Program-made: the position numbers and the translations under genes
Notes under the pieces: model-generated
Seen by the model: only the letters and a program-made list of their open reading frames with translations
Told to the model about the DNA's origin: nothing
The model's database searches: none
Assembly: GCF_000764305.2 (NCBI RefSeq)
Contig: NW_025947564.1
Location: forward strand, 186,001 to 250,000
Source of the DNA: Hyalella azteca
Taxonomy: Eukaryota > Arthropoda > Malacostraca > Amphipoda > Hyalellidae
DNA: 64,000 nt
Direction: 5' to 3'
Shown: piece by piece, positions 8,688 through 18,938 of the stretch
How positions within the stretch are numbered: position 1 is the first letter of the stretch
Layout: every line of letters starts with the position of its first letter

Positions 8688-8741
8688 NNNNNNNNNNNNN
8701 NNNNNNNNNNNNNNNNNNNNNNNNNNNNNNNNNNNNNNNNN
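8688..8741. other. Assembly gap (54 N)
   Basis: An unresolved stretch between two different minisatellites. True size and content are unknown. Confidence 0.99.
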
Positions 8742-9440
8742 GGGCACGTGAGACAGGGCACCTGGGGGCACGGGACACGTGAGACAGGGCACCTGGGGGC
8801 ACGGGCACGTGAGACAGGGCACCTGGGGGCACGGGACACGTGAGACAGGGCACCTGGGGGCACGGGCACGTGAGACAGGGCACCTGGGGGCACGGGACAC
8901 GTGAGACAGGGCACCTGGGGGCACGGGCACGTGAGACAGGGCACCTGGGGGCACGGGACACGTGAGACAGGGCACCTGGGGGCACGGGCACGTGAGACAG
9001 GGCACCTGGGGGCACGGGACACGTGAGACAGGGCACCTGGGGGCACGGGCACGTGAGACAGGGCACCTGGGGGCACGGGACACGTGAGACAGGGCACCTG
9101 GGGGCACGGGCACGTGAGACAGGGCACCTGGGGGCACGGGACACGTGAGACAGGGCACCTGGGGGCACGGGCACGTGAGACAGGGCACCTGGGGGCACGG
9201 GACACGTGAGACAGGGCACCTGGGGGCACGGGCACGTGAGACAGGGCACCTGGGGGCACGGGACACGTGAGACAGGGCACCTGGGGGCACGGGCACGTGA
9301 GACAGGGCACCTGGGGGCACGGGACACGTGAGACAGGGCACCTGGGGGCACGGGCACGTGAGACAGGGCACCTGGGGGCACGGGACACGTGAGACAGGGC
9401 ACCTGGGGGCACGGGCACGTGAGACAGGGCACCTGGGGGC
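8742..9440. repeat. 61 bp GC-rich minisatellite dense in E-boxes
   Basis: About 11.5 copies of a 61 bp unit made of two near-identical halves (30 and 31 bp): GGGCACGTGAGACAGGGCAC + CTGGGGGCAC, and the same with GGGACACGTG. Each half has CACGTG and CACCTG. All three minus frames are open across it because 61 is not a multiple of 3, so the long open frames are repeat artefacts and not genes. Confidence 0.97.
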
Positions 9441-10069
9441 GACATGCCATGTATAATTTGCTACAGCATCTGTGGGAAAATTTTATCTAATTCAAGGCTT
9501 CAATTTTCCGGGGTGACTTAAGATCCTCAATTAAATTTCAGATTCGAGACCATGTCTTAGCTCGGTTTAAATTAAAATTTTGTTCATTAATGGACCCAAT
9601 ATTGCAGTATCTAAATATTGCTGCAATATTGCAAGTTTTTACTCGTCATGAGACATCTAAATCTAACGACCCAATACTCCTTCTTTCTCTAAGCGTTTCA
9701 TCGCCTTATTCATGAATAAATACACTTGTAATAACTTGATCGGGTTCTTCACCAAGTCAGTCTAAAAAGAGTTTTCGTCAGAGTATTAATGAAGACTTGT
9801 TCCCACAAGCATTTATTCAAATACTACACAGTTTATTCACAACACCATGGCTCTAAATAAACTTATATAGGTTGAAAATAGGTTGAAAACAACATACGGG
9901 ACACGCATCTGAATAGGCAGGAGGCTAACTAACCCGTCGCACACACTACCGCCTTCGAGGTAACCTTCGGTCTTGACACTTCATTATGGAAAACCCGCTA
10001 TTTTGTTAGAAATAGTCCTTACAACACTTATATTCATCGTACTCGTCTTAAAAAAAGAGCAGGCTAGTT
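9441..10069. other. Non-coding AT-rich sequence
   Basis: No exon with convincing splice sites on either strand, although the missing RIPOR-like coiled-coil exon should lie between 7600 and 10848. Confidence 0.5.
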
Positions 10070-10324
10070 TCTCTAAGCGTTTCATCGCAATATTCATAAA
10101 TAAATATACTTATATTCATCTTATTCATCTTATAATAAGAGCAGGCTAGTTTCTCTAAGCGTTTCATTGCATTATTTCTAAATAAATAGCCTTATTCACA
10201 AATAGCCTTATTCCTAAATAAATAGCCTTATTCTTAAATACACAGCCTTATTCCTAAATAAATAGCCTTATTCTTAAATACACAGCCTTATTCCTAAATA
10301 AACAGCCTTATTCCTAAATAAATA
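10070..10324. repeat. ~20 bp AT-rich repeat (ATAGCCTTATTCCTAAATAA)
   Basis: A run of CAGCCTTATTCYTAAATAMA units from about 10186, preceded by two TTTCTCTAAGCGTTTCATYG copies. It ends at a single N (10325). Confidence 0.85.
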
Positions 10325-10325
10325 N

Positions 10326-10475
10326 GACATGCTCTGTCTGGACCCTGTGTACATTATACAAATTATACAGTGACATGCTTGTCTGTCTGGACCCTGTGTA
10401 CATTATACAAATTATACAGTGATATGCTCTGTCTGGACCCTGTATACATCATACAAATTATACAGTGACATGTAG
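10326..10475. repeat. ~50 bp tandem repeat, three copies
   Basis: Three copies of GACATGCTCTGTCTGGACCC + TGTGTACATTATACAAATTA + TACAGT, with small differences. Confidence 0.92.
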
Positions 10476-10847
10476 ACTCAATATAACGCCTAATAAGAAG
10501 CAACGAACTTAATACATCAACTGCTTTCTAGCGAAAAAAAAGTCGTTTTCCTAAGACCTAATTTTTAACGAACGGCGAAGCTAAAATTTTCTCAACAAAA
10601 TTTCCATTCGATGATATCAACAACATAGGGACATCTTTGAAGTTAACCTGTCGTAATTTTTCATGCTTATCGTCAAGAGTTGTTAAAACAACGAAAAGAA
10701 CATCCATTTTACCGCGATAATTCAAAGTAGGTACTCACTGAACCATGTACTTTATTGTATTGTACTATTGTACTCTTATTATTGTAGATCCTTCAATACA
10801 ATTCAGTTAAGAAGGTTAAGTCTAACCTAGTGATGACATGGTGCCAC

Positions 10848-11066
10848 CTGCGTGGCAAGCTCCAGCTGTGGTGGCAGCTGAGGAGTTACGTCGACTGCCA
10901 CCACCAAAAGACCGCGACCTGACGAGCTGCTGGCAGGCCATGGAGCTCCCGAAGGAGACGTGGCAGCGGCCGCGGCAGCCCGAGCATGGGGCGCGGTCAG
11001 GGTCTGGGGCGCGGTCTGGGTCTGGGGCGCGGTCTGGGTCTGGGGTGCGGTCTGGGTCTGGGGCGC
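10848..11066 (-). CDS. RIPOR-like N-terminal exon (RSRSF motif)
   Basis: A Met codon at 10941-10939 starts MACQQLVRSRSFGGGSRRNS. RIPOR proteins carry an Arg-Ser-Gln-Ser-Phe-Ala-Gly motif followed by an Arg-rich Ser patch close to their N terminus, so this is probably the first conserved coding exon. The frame is open upstream of that Met to an acceptor TTACAG (AG at 11068-11067), and includes four copies of a P-D-P-D-R-[AT] repeat, so a longer N-terminal form is possible. Two donors are possible, CACGCAG|GTGGCA (10847-10846) and ACTAG|GTTAGA (10826-10825); both leave phase 1. The next exon cannot be found before 7594. Confidence 0.65.
10988..11066 (-). repeat. 18 bp minisatellite within a coding exon
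   Basis: Four copies of GGGGCGCGGTCTGGGTCT. On the minus strand it encodes a hexapeptide A/T-P-D-P-D-R repeat in the N-terminal RIPOR-like exon. The 18 bp unit keeps frame. Confidence 0.85.
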
Positions 11067-11394
11067 CTGTAACGCAACACTGCAGGTACAGTTTTGTGTG
11101 CAGCTTACGCTTGTAATGATCTAATTTAGACAAAATCGTAAGATAATATTGTAGCCTAAATGACTCCAAAAACCAAATTATGCATTTCATGGAAAAATAT
11201 ACTTCATTTTTTACAAGCATTTCCTACATGAACTTTTTAGTTTTCCAGCGCACTCAACAGAGAACGTGAACTTGAAAAATAAAGCAAGCCAACTTTTAGC
11301 CATGTCAGCACACTCAAACTAGCTCAACCGCTCACCAAAAACAGCTAAAAAGTCCTGCAGTCTACTCAACCTCATTCCTAGAAACGCCTAACAG

Positions 11395-11735
11395 GCAAGT
11401 CTATTAAACCCTTTACCAAGAACCCAAACAATCTACCCAACTGACAACATGTCCAGTCTACTGAGCCCATTGCTTTTTCTATTCTACTCAACTGGCAACA
11501 TGTCTAGTCTACTTGGCCCAGTGCCTACTCTATTCTAACCAACTGACAACATGTCTAGTCTACTTGGTCCCAGTAGTCATCTACTCTATTCAACTCTCTA
11601 GTCATCTACTCTATTCTACCCAACTGACAACATGTCTAGTCTACTTGGCCCCAGTGATCATCTAATCTATTAGGCTCTCTGGTCATCTACTCTATTTGAC
11701 TCTCTAGTCATCTACTGTATTCTACCCAACCCAAC
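11395..11735. repeat. Degenerate ~60-70 bp repeat
   Basis: Repeated CCAACTGACAACATGTCTAG + TCTACTTGGYCCAGT and GGTCATCTACTCTATT units, irregularly spaced. It lies between the 11066 and 11789 exons. Confidence 0.75.
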
Positions 11736-11788
11736 AGTCCCCGCCAGCAAGTGACCTAATCCTTCAACAGGACGCGCGAGAAGCTCAC

Positions 11789-11951
11789 CGAGGTCGTCGT
11801 CAGGACTCCAGCACCCGTTAGGAGAGGAGGCGTCGCTGCTGCTGGGGATGAAGGGGGACGGTGGGTGGGGTTCCTGCAGCAGTAGCTCCTCTAGTGAGGG
11901 GGAGGAGGGCAGCGGGCAACCCACTTCCCATAGTTCCACGCCCAGCCTCGA
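11789..11951 (-). CDS. Candidate upstream coding exon, acidic Pro/Ser-rich
   Basis: The acceptor TTTGTTGCAG (AG at 11953-11952) and donor CTCG|GTGAGC (GT at 11788-11787) bracket 163 bases that are open in the minus frame. They encode SRLGVELWEVGCPLPSSPSL, then EELLLQEPHPPSPFIPSSS, and end NGCWSPDDDL(G). The exon ends in phase 1, exactly what the 11066 exon needs, so it could extend the N terminus of the RIPOR-like protein. The composition (acidic, Leu/Trp plus Ser/Pro) resembles a disordered or transactivation-like segment, and I recognise no family. It is GC-rich against AT-rich surroundings. An array with acceptor-like GTTTGCAG and TTGTTGCAG motifs lies directly upstream. It might instead belong to another transcript. 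Confidence 0.4.
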
Positions 11952-12115
11952 CTGCAACAAACGCTACACTTAGCAACAAGCGCTGCAAACGCAATAAACG
12001 CTACACTTAGCAACAGACGCTGCAAACGCAACAGACGCTACACTTATAGCAACAGACGCTGCAAACGCAACAGACGCTACACTTATAGCAACAGACGCTG
12101 CAAACACGAACCTGA
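11952..12115. repeat. ~35-48 bp repeat at an acceptor
   Basis: Copies of GCAACAGACGCTGCAAACGC + AACAGACGCTACACTTA. On the minus strand each unit contains GTTTGCAG or TTGTTGCAG acceptor-like ends. The array begins at the acceptor of the 11789-11951 exon. Confidence 0.85.
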
Positions 12116-12412
12116 ATTATTTATTGTGAGAAGGGTTGTTTCTCGCGATCAATCTGTGAGTCGCGTGTAGTTCTAACTTGATACAAAAGTGAAAATTAAA
12201 TTTCGATACGATCAAGAATACATATAACCTACATCAAGATTTTACAAAATGCAATACGGTGGCTTCGTGTGCGACACTGTTAATGAACCTCACAAACTGA
12301 CTTGAATGCAACTTGAAGTGAATGTAAGTAGTGATGACAAACAAAGTAATCAAGATTCTCGTATGAATGAAAGTTAAAAGAGCAGGTAAGCGGTCGAAGC
12401 TTATCTCTTACT

Positions 12413-12800
12413 CTCTCCACTATATCGTACACAAAGCTGATGAAGACGAACCCGTGCATTAATAATAAATCAAACTTCGGACTTGAATTAATAAAATGTA
12501 AGAATGAATAAAAGGCACCACCCACCTAGTAAGACATACAGCAAACATTATCGTACCGTACACAAAACTGGAAACGAACCTTCGTTTTAACAATTGATCA
12601 TACTTCGGACTTGAATTAGTAAAATGAATTAATGAATAATAGGCACCACCCACCTAGTAAGACATACAGCAAACATTATCGTACCGTACACAAAACTGGA
12701 AACGAACCTTCGTTCTAACAATTAATCAAACTTCGGACTTGAATTAATAAAATGTAAGAATGAATAATAGGCCCCACCCACTAGTAAGACATACAGCAAG
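12413..12800. repeat. 128 bp tandem repeat, three copies
   Basis: The block with GCAAACATTATCGTACCGTA starts at 12541 and 12669, 128 bp apart. A more diverged copy precedes them. Other shared parts are AAACTTCGGACTTGAATTAA and CACCACCCACCTAGTAAGAC. The open frames here are repeat-derived. Confidence 0.88.
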
Positions 12801-12883
12801 CAATTATCAGTCCAAGGTTTTATTGTCAGCAACTGACGTTCAGCTCGCAACTCCTTGCACCGTGATACGCATGCGAATGTACA

Positions 12884-13057
12884 TAACATAACATAACATA
12901 ACATAACATAACATAATATAACATAATATAACATAACATAACATAACATAGTGATGTCGGCGCTGAAGTGTAGGCCTGACGTGGCCTGTCGCCGATTCTT
13001 TTCCTTTTCGTGCCTTGTTCATAGATCTAAACTCGTGTCATTTGACCGGATCTTTTC
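12884..13057 (-). mobile_element. LINE 3' end with pentanucleotide tail
   Basis: Reverse-complement 3' end of the LINE seen better at 26525-26870: GGCGACAGGCCACGTCAGGC... then CACTTCAGCGCCGACATCAC, then a (TATGT)n tail (here ACATA repeats, about 12886-12949). Truncated at the 5' side. Confidence 0.75.
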
Positions 13058-13734
13058 ATGACTGACGGAGATACCGTCATGACATACCGTACGTAGCAAA
13101 ACCTGTATAGATACAAGGTCGTCCCGCCGCAATAATGACGAATTGTCACAACTGGATGCTTCCTCATTCAACAGTACAATGGGAAAAACATTCCATTCAT
13201 TTCGAACTGCCCCGAGTTCATTCCATGCAATCTTGGAGAACGCATCGAAAACTTGCAGTAATTTCATAAGGTTTGTAGTGCTGAGTAATGTAAGTTTTAC
13301 TTTGAACAACCCATATTTCGTGTATGGGCTTGATGTTGAAATGAAGACAAAGGAGTTCACAATACATCAAAGGCACGCATAGAGAGGGCAGCCCTAGATA
13401 CTATATAAGGATTCATTCTTTTTCACATGTGATTATATCTACGTACAGTCTATATATCTTCTGAGTTCTGAATTGAATTTACTTAATCTGTTATAAGAAT
13501 CTATCTACATTCTACACGTACCATCTTTTACGCACTCTCTGCAAGATCCTACAGTAAAGATTATGAATTGCATTATTGACAAGGATTGATTAGATTAGGT
13601 CTGTGACTAATAGACTGGGCATTGAAATTGAACAGGTTAAAATCAGGCGCTCGAGCAAGTCTTGAACAGCTCTGATAATTACAGAAAATGAATCCGCAGC
13701 CAGCTCGACTTTCTTGCCTTCACACCGCTATACT

Positions 13735-14240
13735 TATCCGTCGAGCCTCAAGTCCGGCCGCTTGAGGACGAGTCTTTGAGCATCAAGTGTGGTCTTTTAG
13801 AGACGAGGCCTCAAGCATCAAGTCTGGTCTGTTGAAGACATTGCCTCAAGCATCAAGTCTGGTCTGTTGAAGACAAGGCCTCAAGCATCAAGTCGGGTCT
13901 GTTGAAGACAAGGCCTCAAGCATCAAGTCGGGTCTGTTGAAGACAAGGCCACAAGCATCAAGTCCGGTCTGTTGAAGACAAGGCCACAAGCATCATCAAG
14001 CATCAAGTCTGGTCTGTTAAGAACGAGGCATCTAGCATCTAGTCGTGTATGTTGAAGACAAGGCCTCAAGCATCAAGTCTGGTCTGTTGAAGACAAGTCC
14101 TTAAGCATCAAGTCTGGTCTGTTGAAGACAAGGCCTCAAGCATCAAGTCTGGTCTGTTGGAGACTATGCCTCAAGCATCAAGTCTGGTCTGTTAAGAACG
14201 AGGCATCAAGCACTGAGTCTGATCTGTTGAGCCCAAGGCC
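13735..14240. repeat. 35 bp minisatellite
   Basis: About 14 copies of AAGCATCAAGTCTGGTCTGT + TGAAGACAAGGCCTC with point variants; one copy is shortened and one partly duplicated. Confidence 0.95.
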
Positions 14241-16439
14241 TTCAAAGCGCAGAAATCGAATCTTTTTTAATGCTGAGCTGCGTATGTTAAACTCCAAGCA
14301 ATATGCGCAGGCAGGAACTAAGTCAGATTCACACTCCTGATGAAACTTCAATCGTTTGATAGAAATTTAATACCTGCACTCAGACATTTAGAAACGGATA
14401 AATTGAAGGGGCTTCATGGTCGTGGCGATAATTTAAAATAACATTCTGCTATACCGGTACGTAAAAAATATACTTCCAGTTTACATGAAGATAATTTGTA
14501 ACATTCATAAGCTGTTCACGAGATCTTGACATGGGTAGCGGCATTTCAGCACCAGAGATGCGCAGCATATTAAAAATATTTAAACTGGACCCAAGAAATA
14601 AAGTCCAATGAATAACGTTTGCCCTAAGCTCACGGCAGCTAATTATCGAGCCAATTAAAATAAGTGAAGAAAGCGAGACCTAGTCAATGGTATCCTCCTG
14701 TAGAAACAGCAAGCAGCTGCCGTCCATCATATTAGAAGAACGCATTTATCTATTTGTTAAAACCGAAATGAAAAACAAAGAGAGGATTTATGAGAACATA
14801 CCATGAGTCACAGTAAAATTCAGCAATTTACGTCGCACACCATCCTAACTTTTGCGGTTATCAGCCTGAATAAAATAATAAATAAATAGCACAAGAATGT
14901 TCCAAGGGAAACTAGAGGCAATACGTACAAGGTTACTCACGAAGCTACACCACAAAACTCGGCCGCCGCTTTCTCCTAATGACGTTAACACAAAGCAGCC
15001 CAGCGTCGCTATTACTGAGACCGCAACATCAACACTTTTTGGTGCCGCTAGCAACTTAGCAACTCTTTGCACTAGAAAATCTTAGCTTTTGAATAGTTTC
15101 TAAATACGGTAATGTTCTAGGTTATATGTATTTTCAAATATGCCATACTTTTAAAAATTGCCGCTTGAGACGCAAGAGGTATCAGGTAATGACGAAGAAT
15201 TTTTATAGCCGTTCATGGAAGTGTAAAATATTATCACTATAATCAAGTCTGACGCCATACATCTAACATACTTTTTCGAATAAAATATTTTCTGATTAAT
15301 TTATAAGTATCTTTTCACCAACGAAATACATGTCTTGTTTACGAGATACGTTATACGTTGGCAACCAATTCAAAGCAAGGCCATTCCACACGTGCAAAGT
15401 TTGACGCATTTCAAGAGAACGTGGTATGAAAAGTGCAGCGTTTTGGTAATGTTTCCAACCCGCAGAACTAATCCTGTATTTTGAATTAGAAATAAATTGA
15501 TCAGTTGTAGCGTCTATTCAGAAACTGAAGAGGCGGCAAGTCCCACGACCTATAATGAAATGACGATAGGGTGCATGCCAGATCACGTGTGAGTTGATTC
15601 AATTAAATTCGAATTTTCCGTGAGAGTAGAGACCCAATCCGGCTTCAGCCATGAATCTAGAAATCGAAGGAACACAGCAATTATCAAACAAACATTATAA
15701 ATATTACGTGCAGAGAGTAGGCCGCTGCACACGCGCGATGACGTAAGGGACCCGACGCGAGCGTGTTTACCAAACGTGCCACTGACGAAGGGAACGCAAA
15801 CATGTCGAGTCGCTGTGAGAACGAAACGCCCTAGCCACACGCAAGGAGTATTGCAATCATTCGCTGCAATTATATGGAATAAATACCAACGGTTTTGGCA
15901 TGAATTCTAAATTAATAATTAAACTGAACTGGCGACGTGTTTGCAAAAAATGCAAACTAAAAAGAGCAGAGAGCACGAGCGAGCGTTAAGTACGAGCGAG
16001 CGCCGAGCTGAGCACGAACGAACTTGTGTACCAACACGAGTCAATAAGAATTAAGAAACAAATCGCTCGGATCAATTCTACACAAAACACACGTGAATGA
16101 TGTAACTAATAGGAATTATAAGCTATTAACAAGCTAAACCGGACGCCATTGAGTGCGTTAATTAGAGTTACATGATTTTAACGCAGACTAAAGATAGCTT
16201 ACGCACTTGGCAATATTAACAAGTGGTTAATGGTAACAGCGATTCGTGGTCCTATCTTTTGAACGCGAAAACGTCGTAAATGGAGGAATGACCAGTGGGA
16301 AGAAGTGTCAATTGTATGCCATGTTAATTATTTTCTTATAGATGACACAAAGAAATTTGCTGCAAGTTACCAACAACAACATGCGTCCAGGTGCATTTAC
16401 ATGTTCACAGCCATGTTCATAATTATATCATAATCATAA
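14241..16439. other. No recognisable gene
   Basis: Mostly AT-rich unique sequence. A GC-richer patch at 15720-15840 and an AGCGAGCG-rich patch at 15970-16010 are the only compositional changes. I found no convincing exon on either strand. Confidence 0.55.
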
Positions 16440-16728
16440 GGGCAGGGTGGCCCAGTGGTTAGGGGAAGGTGGCCCAGTGGTTACAGTTCAGAGTACCAAG
16501 ATTGGCGCAGAGAGGCGCGGGTTCGATCCCAGCTCTGTGCGCCAGTTTCTGTGGTCAGAATCGGCAAGGAGGCCGGGCGGTTAAGCACAGCAGAATTGTA
16601 GCAGTGAGTTGCGAGTTCGAGACTCGCACCAAGCTGTGGATGTTCTGCGATGTTAAGAATCGGCGACAGGCCTACGGCCTAATAAACGCTGAAACCGCTA
16701 TTATTATTATTATTATTATTATAATTAA
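16440..16728 (+). mobile_element. Dimeric tRNA-derived SINE, full copy
   Basis: The first tRNA-like unit has an A box (TGGCCCAGTGGTTA, present twice in tandem) and a B box (GGTTCGATCCC). The second unit has GGCCGGGCGGTTAAGC (A-box-like, resembling tRNA-Ser/Leu D arms) and GAGTTCGAGACTC (B-box-like). The tail is AAGAATCGGCGACAGGCCTA, then CGGCCTAATAAACGCTG and (TTA)n. Two promoter-like pairs in a row imply a dimeric SINE. The tail shares AAGAATCGGCGACAGGCC with a LINE in this window. Confidence 0.88.
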
Positions 16729-17422
16729 GTGACTAGTGGACACTAGTGTTCTCGATTCATGTGTATGAAAGTAATTCTATAGTTTTATGACATTCGCAAT
16801 AAGTACCGATATCTCAACTGCCAAGGAGAACAAGATTATTCGGATGACATTAGCATATATGACTTTTATCATTTCTTTAATTAGTTATTCTTTGAAGTTC
16901 CTGTTAACACATATCCAAGTAAGGAGAATAAAGGAAAGTCAGCTTCTTCCACGAGCAGATATCTACGCAATAAAGTAGAGGCTTATACGTATTATATAGC
17001 ACGTAACATTAGTTTTTCACATTCCTAATACATTATATACCCATTTAGCCAACACGTGCAAATAGGTTCTTCGTACAAACAATCCATACGAGATGTTGTT
17101 ACGAACTACGTGCAACGCTTGATATTTTACGTCAATGAGCAGCTTGGACAGTATAGGTTAATCGTTCTTGGGTTGAGGAATATTAATTTGAACTGAGCTA
17201 TAAAAATAAGGCCGCATGCGTTTTTGTTTCGATAATAAACAGAAATTATAAGGGAAACATTGTGAAAAAATTACCACTTATCACATCTCGGTGGCATAAC
17301 AATAAACCAGAGAGCTTATTACAGTTAACTTATACAGATTGACTAAATAATGGCCAATGTCGATCGATCGATCGATCGTTTCGAGTGAATAACGATGTAT
17401 GCTGTATGCCTGGTCAAATGCT

Positions 17423-17568
17423 GGGGCCATACTTTCAAAATTCGCTAAGTGAACGTAAGTACTTAAGCTCTATTTTCTAGTCTATGATTGGTGGATTTTG
17501 ATTGAAAGGCCGTCGATGATTGGCTGATGAACTTACGATCTCTTAACTTTTTTGAAAGTATGGGCCCT
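17423..17568 (+). mobile_element. MITE family A, copy 2
   Basis: GGGGCCATACTTTCAAAA at the left, TTTTTGAAAGTATGGGCCC at the right. About 146 bp and full length. Confidence 0.93.
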
Positions 17569-18313
17569 GGTAGGCAAATACTGAACCAAGGACACATCTT
17601 TCAAGGTTCCTAGCAAATGTTAAATGGTTAGGTTAAAAAATCATTAAAAAGACTTGTACGTACCAACCAACGCTAAAAAAATATTCCTTCTAGTTGTAAC
17701 GTAATGCGTTACAGACAAATTTAGAAAAGTGAACACTATTCTCATAAATAAGGAAAATACAACAGCGCTGAACATAAGGTAAATTTCAGAGAAGCTGAAA
17801 AATAGATGTGGTCTCTTTGAATCATCTTTTAACCATTGTCTTAGCAGAAAATTAATGATGCGAACGAATAAAAAGTAATAAGTAAACGTAATTAGGGCAG
17901 CTGCCGTTCAAAAGCGCGACCTGGAGCTAAAATAATGTATCAATTTTTCCTACAGCCTCAAGGATGAAAATGGCCACGCAATATCAGCAATAAATGGGAT
18001 TTCAAGCCTTATTTCTAAAAAAGTACATTGAATAAAAAATGTAATACCCTCACGAGGAATTATAAATTTCAAGACTTGAGGCACTGTACTAGATATATGA
18101 GAGCAGTATAATCAAGTGCTGCTCAATCGATCAAGCAGTTCACGCGTAATCAACTGAACGCAGCAATCAATGTAGTTCATAAACGAGTCAGCAGGCAATC
18201 GGCGCTTTAACCCACTTCACGGCACTGGGGTATTCTTAATGTGCTGAAAAAAATTAAGCATGCGCCAGACAATCGATCATAACACGTCATGTGACTGTCA
18301 TGAACGCCATCCA

Positions 18314-18523
18314 GGGGCCATACTTTCAAAACTCGCTAAGTGAACGTAAGTACTTACGCTCAATTTTCTTGTCTATGATTGGTGGATTTTGCTTGAAAGG
18401 CCGTCAATGATTGGCTGATGAACTTACGATCTCTTAACTTTTTTTGAAAGTATGGCTTGAAAGGCCGTCAATGATTGGCTGATGAACTTACGATCTCTTA
18501 ACTTTTTTTGAAAGTATTGGCCC
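18314..18523 (+). mobile_element. MITE family A, copy 3, with duplicated 3' half
   Basis: A full element whose last ~70 bases (GCTTGAAAGGCCGTCAATGA ... TTTTTTTGAAAGTAT) are repeated in tandem before the terminal GGCCC. Confidence 0.93.
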
Positions 18524-18730
18524 AGTAATGCAAGAGGAAACGCGCATCAAAGCAGACCCTGCAATAACGACACAACGAGTCATGTATAGTGAAGTATCTT
18601 CATCATTGCAATGAATTGCTCAGATACAAAAGTTATACGGCGAGCAGTGGATTTACTTGTGTTTTCTTTTTTATAAGATTTGTCACTGTTCATATTGAAA
18701 ATTCAAACAGAACTGACTGCTTGAATTTGG

Positions 18731-18938
18731 AGTGACGTCAGTTACGTCAGTGTGTAACAAGTGACGTCAGTGTGTAACACGTGGCGTCAGCGTGTAACGC
18801 GTGACGTCAGTGTGTAACACGTGACGTCAGTGTGTACCACGTGACGTCAGTGTGTAACACGTGACGTCAGTGTGTAACACGTGACGTCAGTGTGTAACAC
18901 GCGACGTCGGTGTGTAACACGCGACGTCAGTGTGTAAC
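18731..18938. repeat. 20 bp minisatellite carrying CRE and E-box motifs
   Basis: Ten units of GTGACGTCAGTGTGTAACAC after one partial unit. Seven exact TGACGTCA palindromes (cAMP-response-element consensus); unit borders make CACGTGACGTCA, overlapping an E-box. No gene start is apparent beside it. Confidence 0.93.

Larger units (their letters stand above)
1..11066 (-). other. RIPOR/FAM65-family gene locus (partial, runs off left edge)
   Basis: Minus-strand multi-exon gene. Conceptual joining of the exons listed below gives a protein matching the conserved core of RIPOR (FAM65) proteins: a short Arg-Ser-x-Ser-Phe N-terminal motif, an HR1-like coiled coil ending in LxxGxxxM, a block with SPGKE, the hallmark GFARLCPGD, and a beta-rich domain ending V-T-W-x-P-[FL]-D. 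In vertebrates these proteins bind Rho GTPases, restrain RhoA and guide cell polarity and Golgi or stereocilia organisation; the same role here is inference. All internal exon phases agree. The Ser-rich C-terminal part continues beyond base 1, and the stretch between 7594 and 10848 lacks the expected coiled-coil exon. The family assignment is from memory of motifs, not from a search. Confidence 0.88.

Noticed and set aside
8561..9450. Long open frames of 246-294 codons on the minus strand
   Set aside because: They run through the 61 bp minisatellite, the N gap and the adapter region; all three frames are open because the repeat lacks stops. Not a gene.
17358..17382. CGATCGATCGATCGATCG run
   Set aside because: Simple tetranucleotide repeat with no further context.
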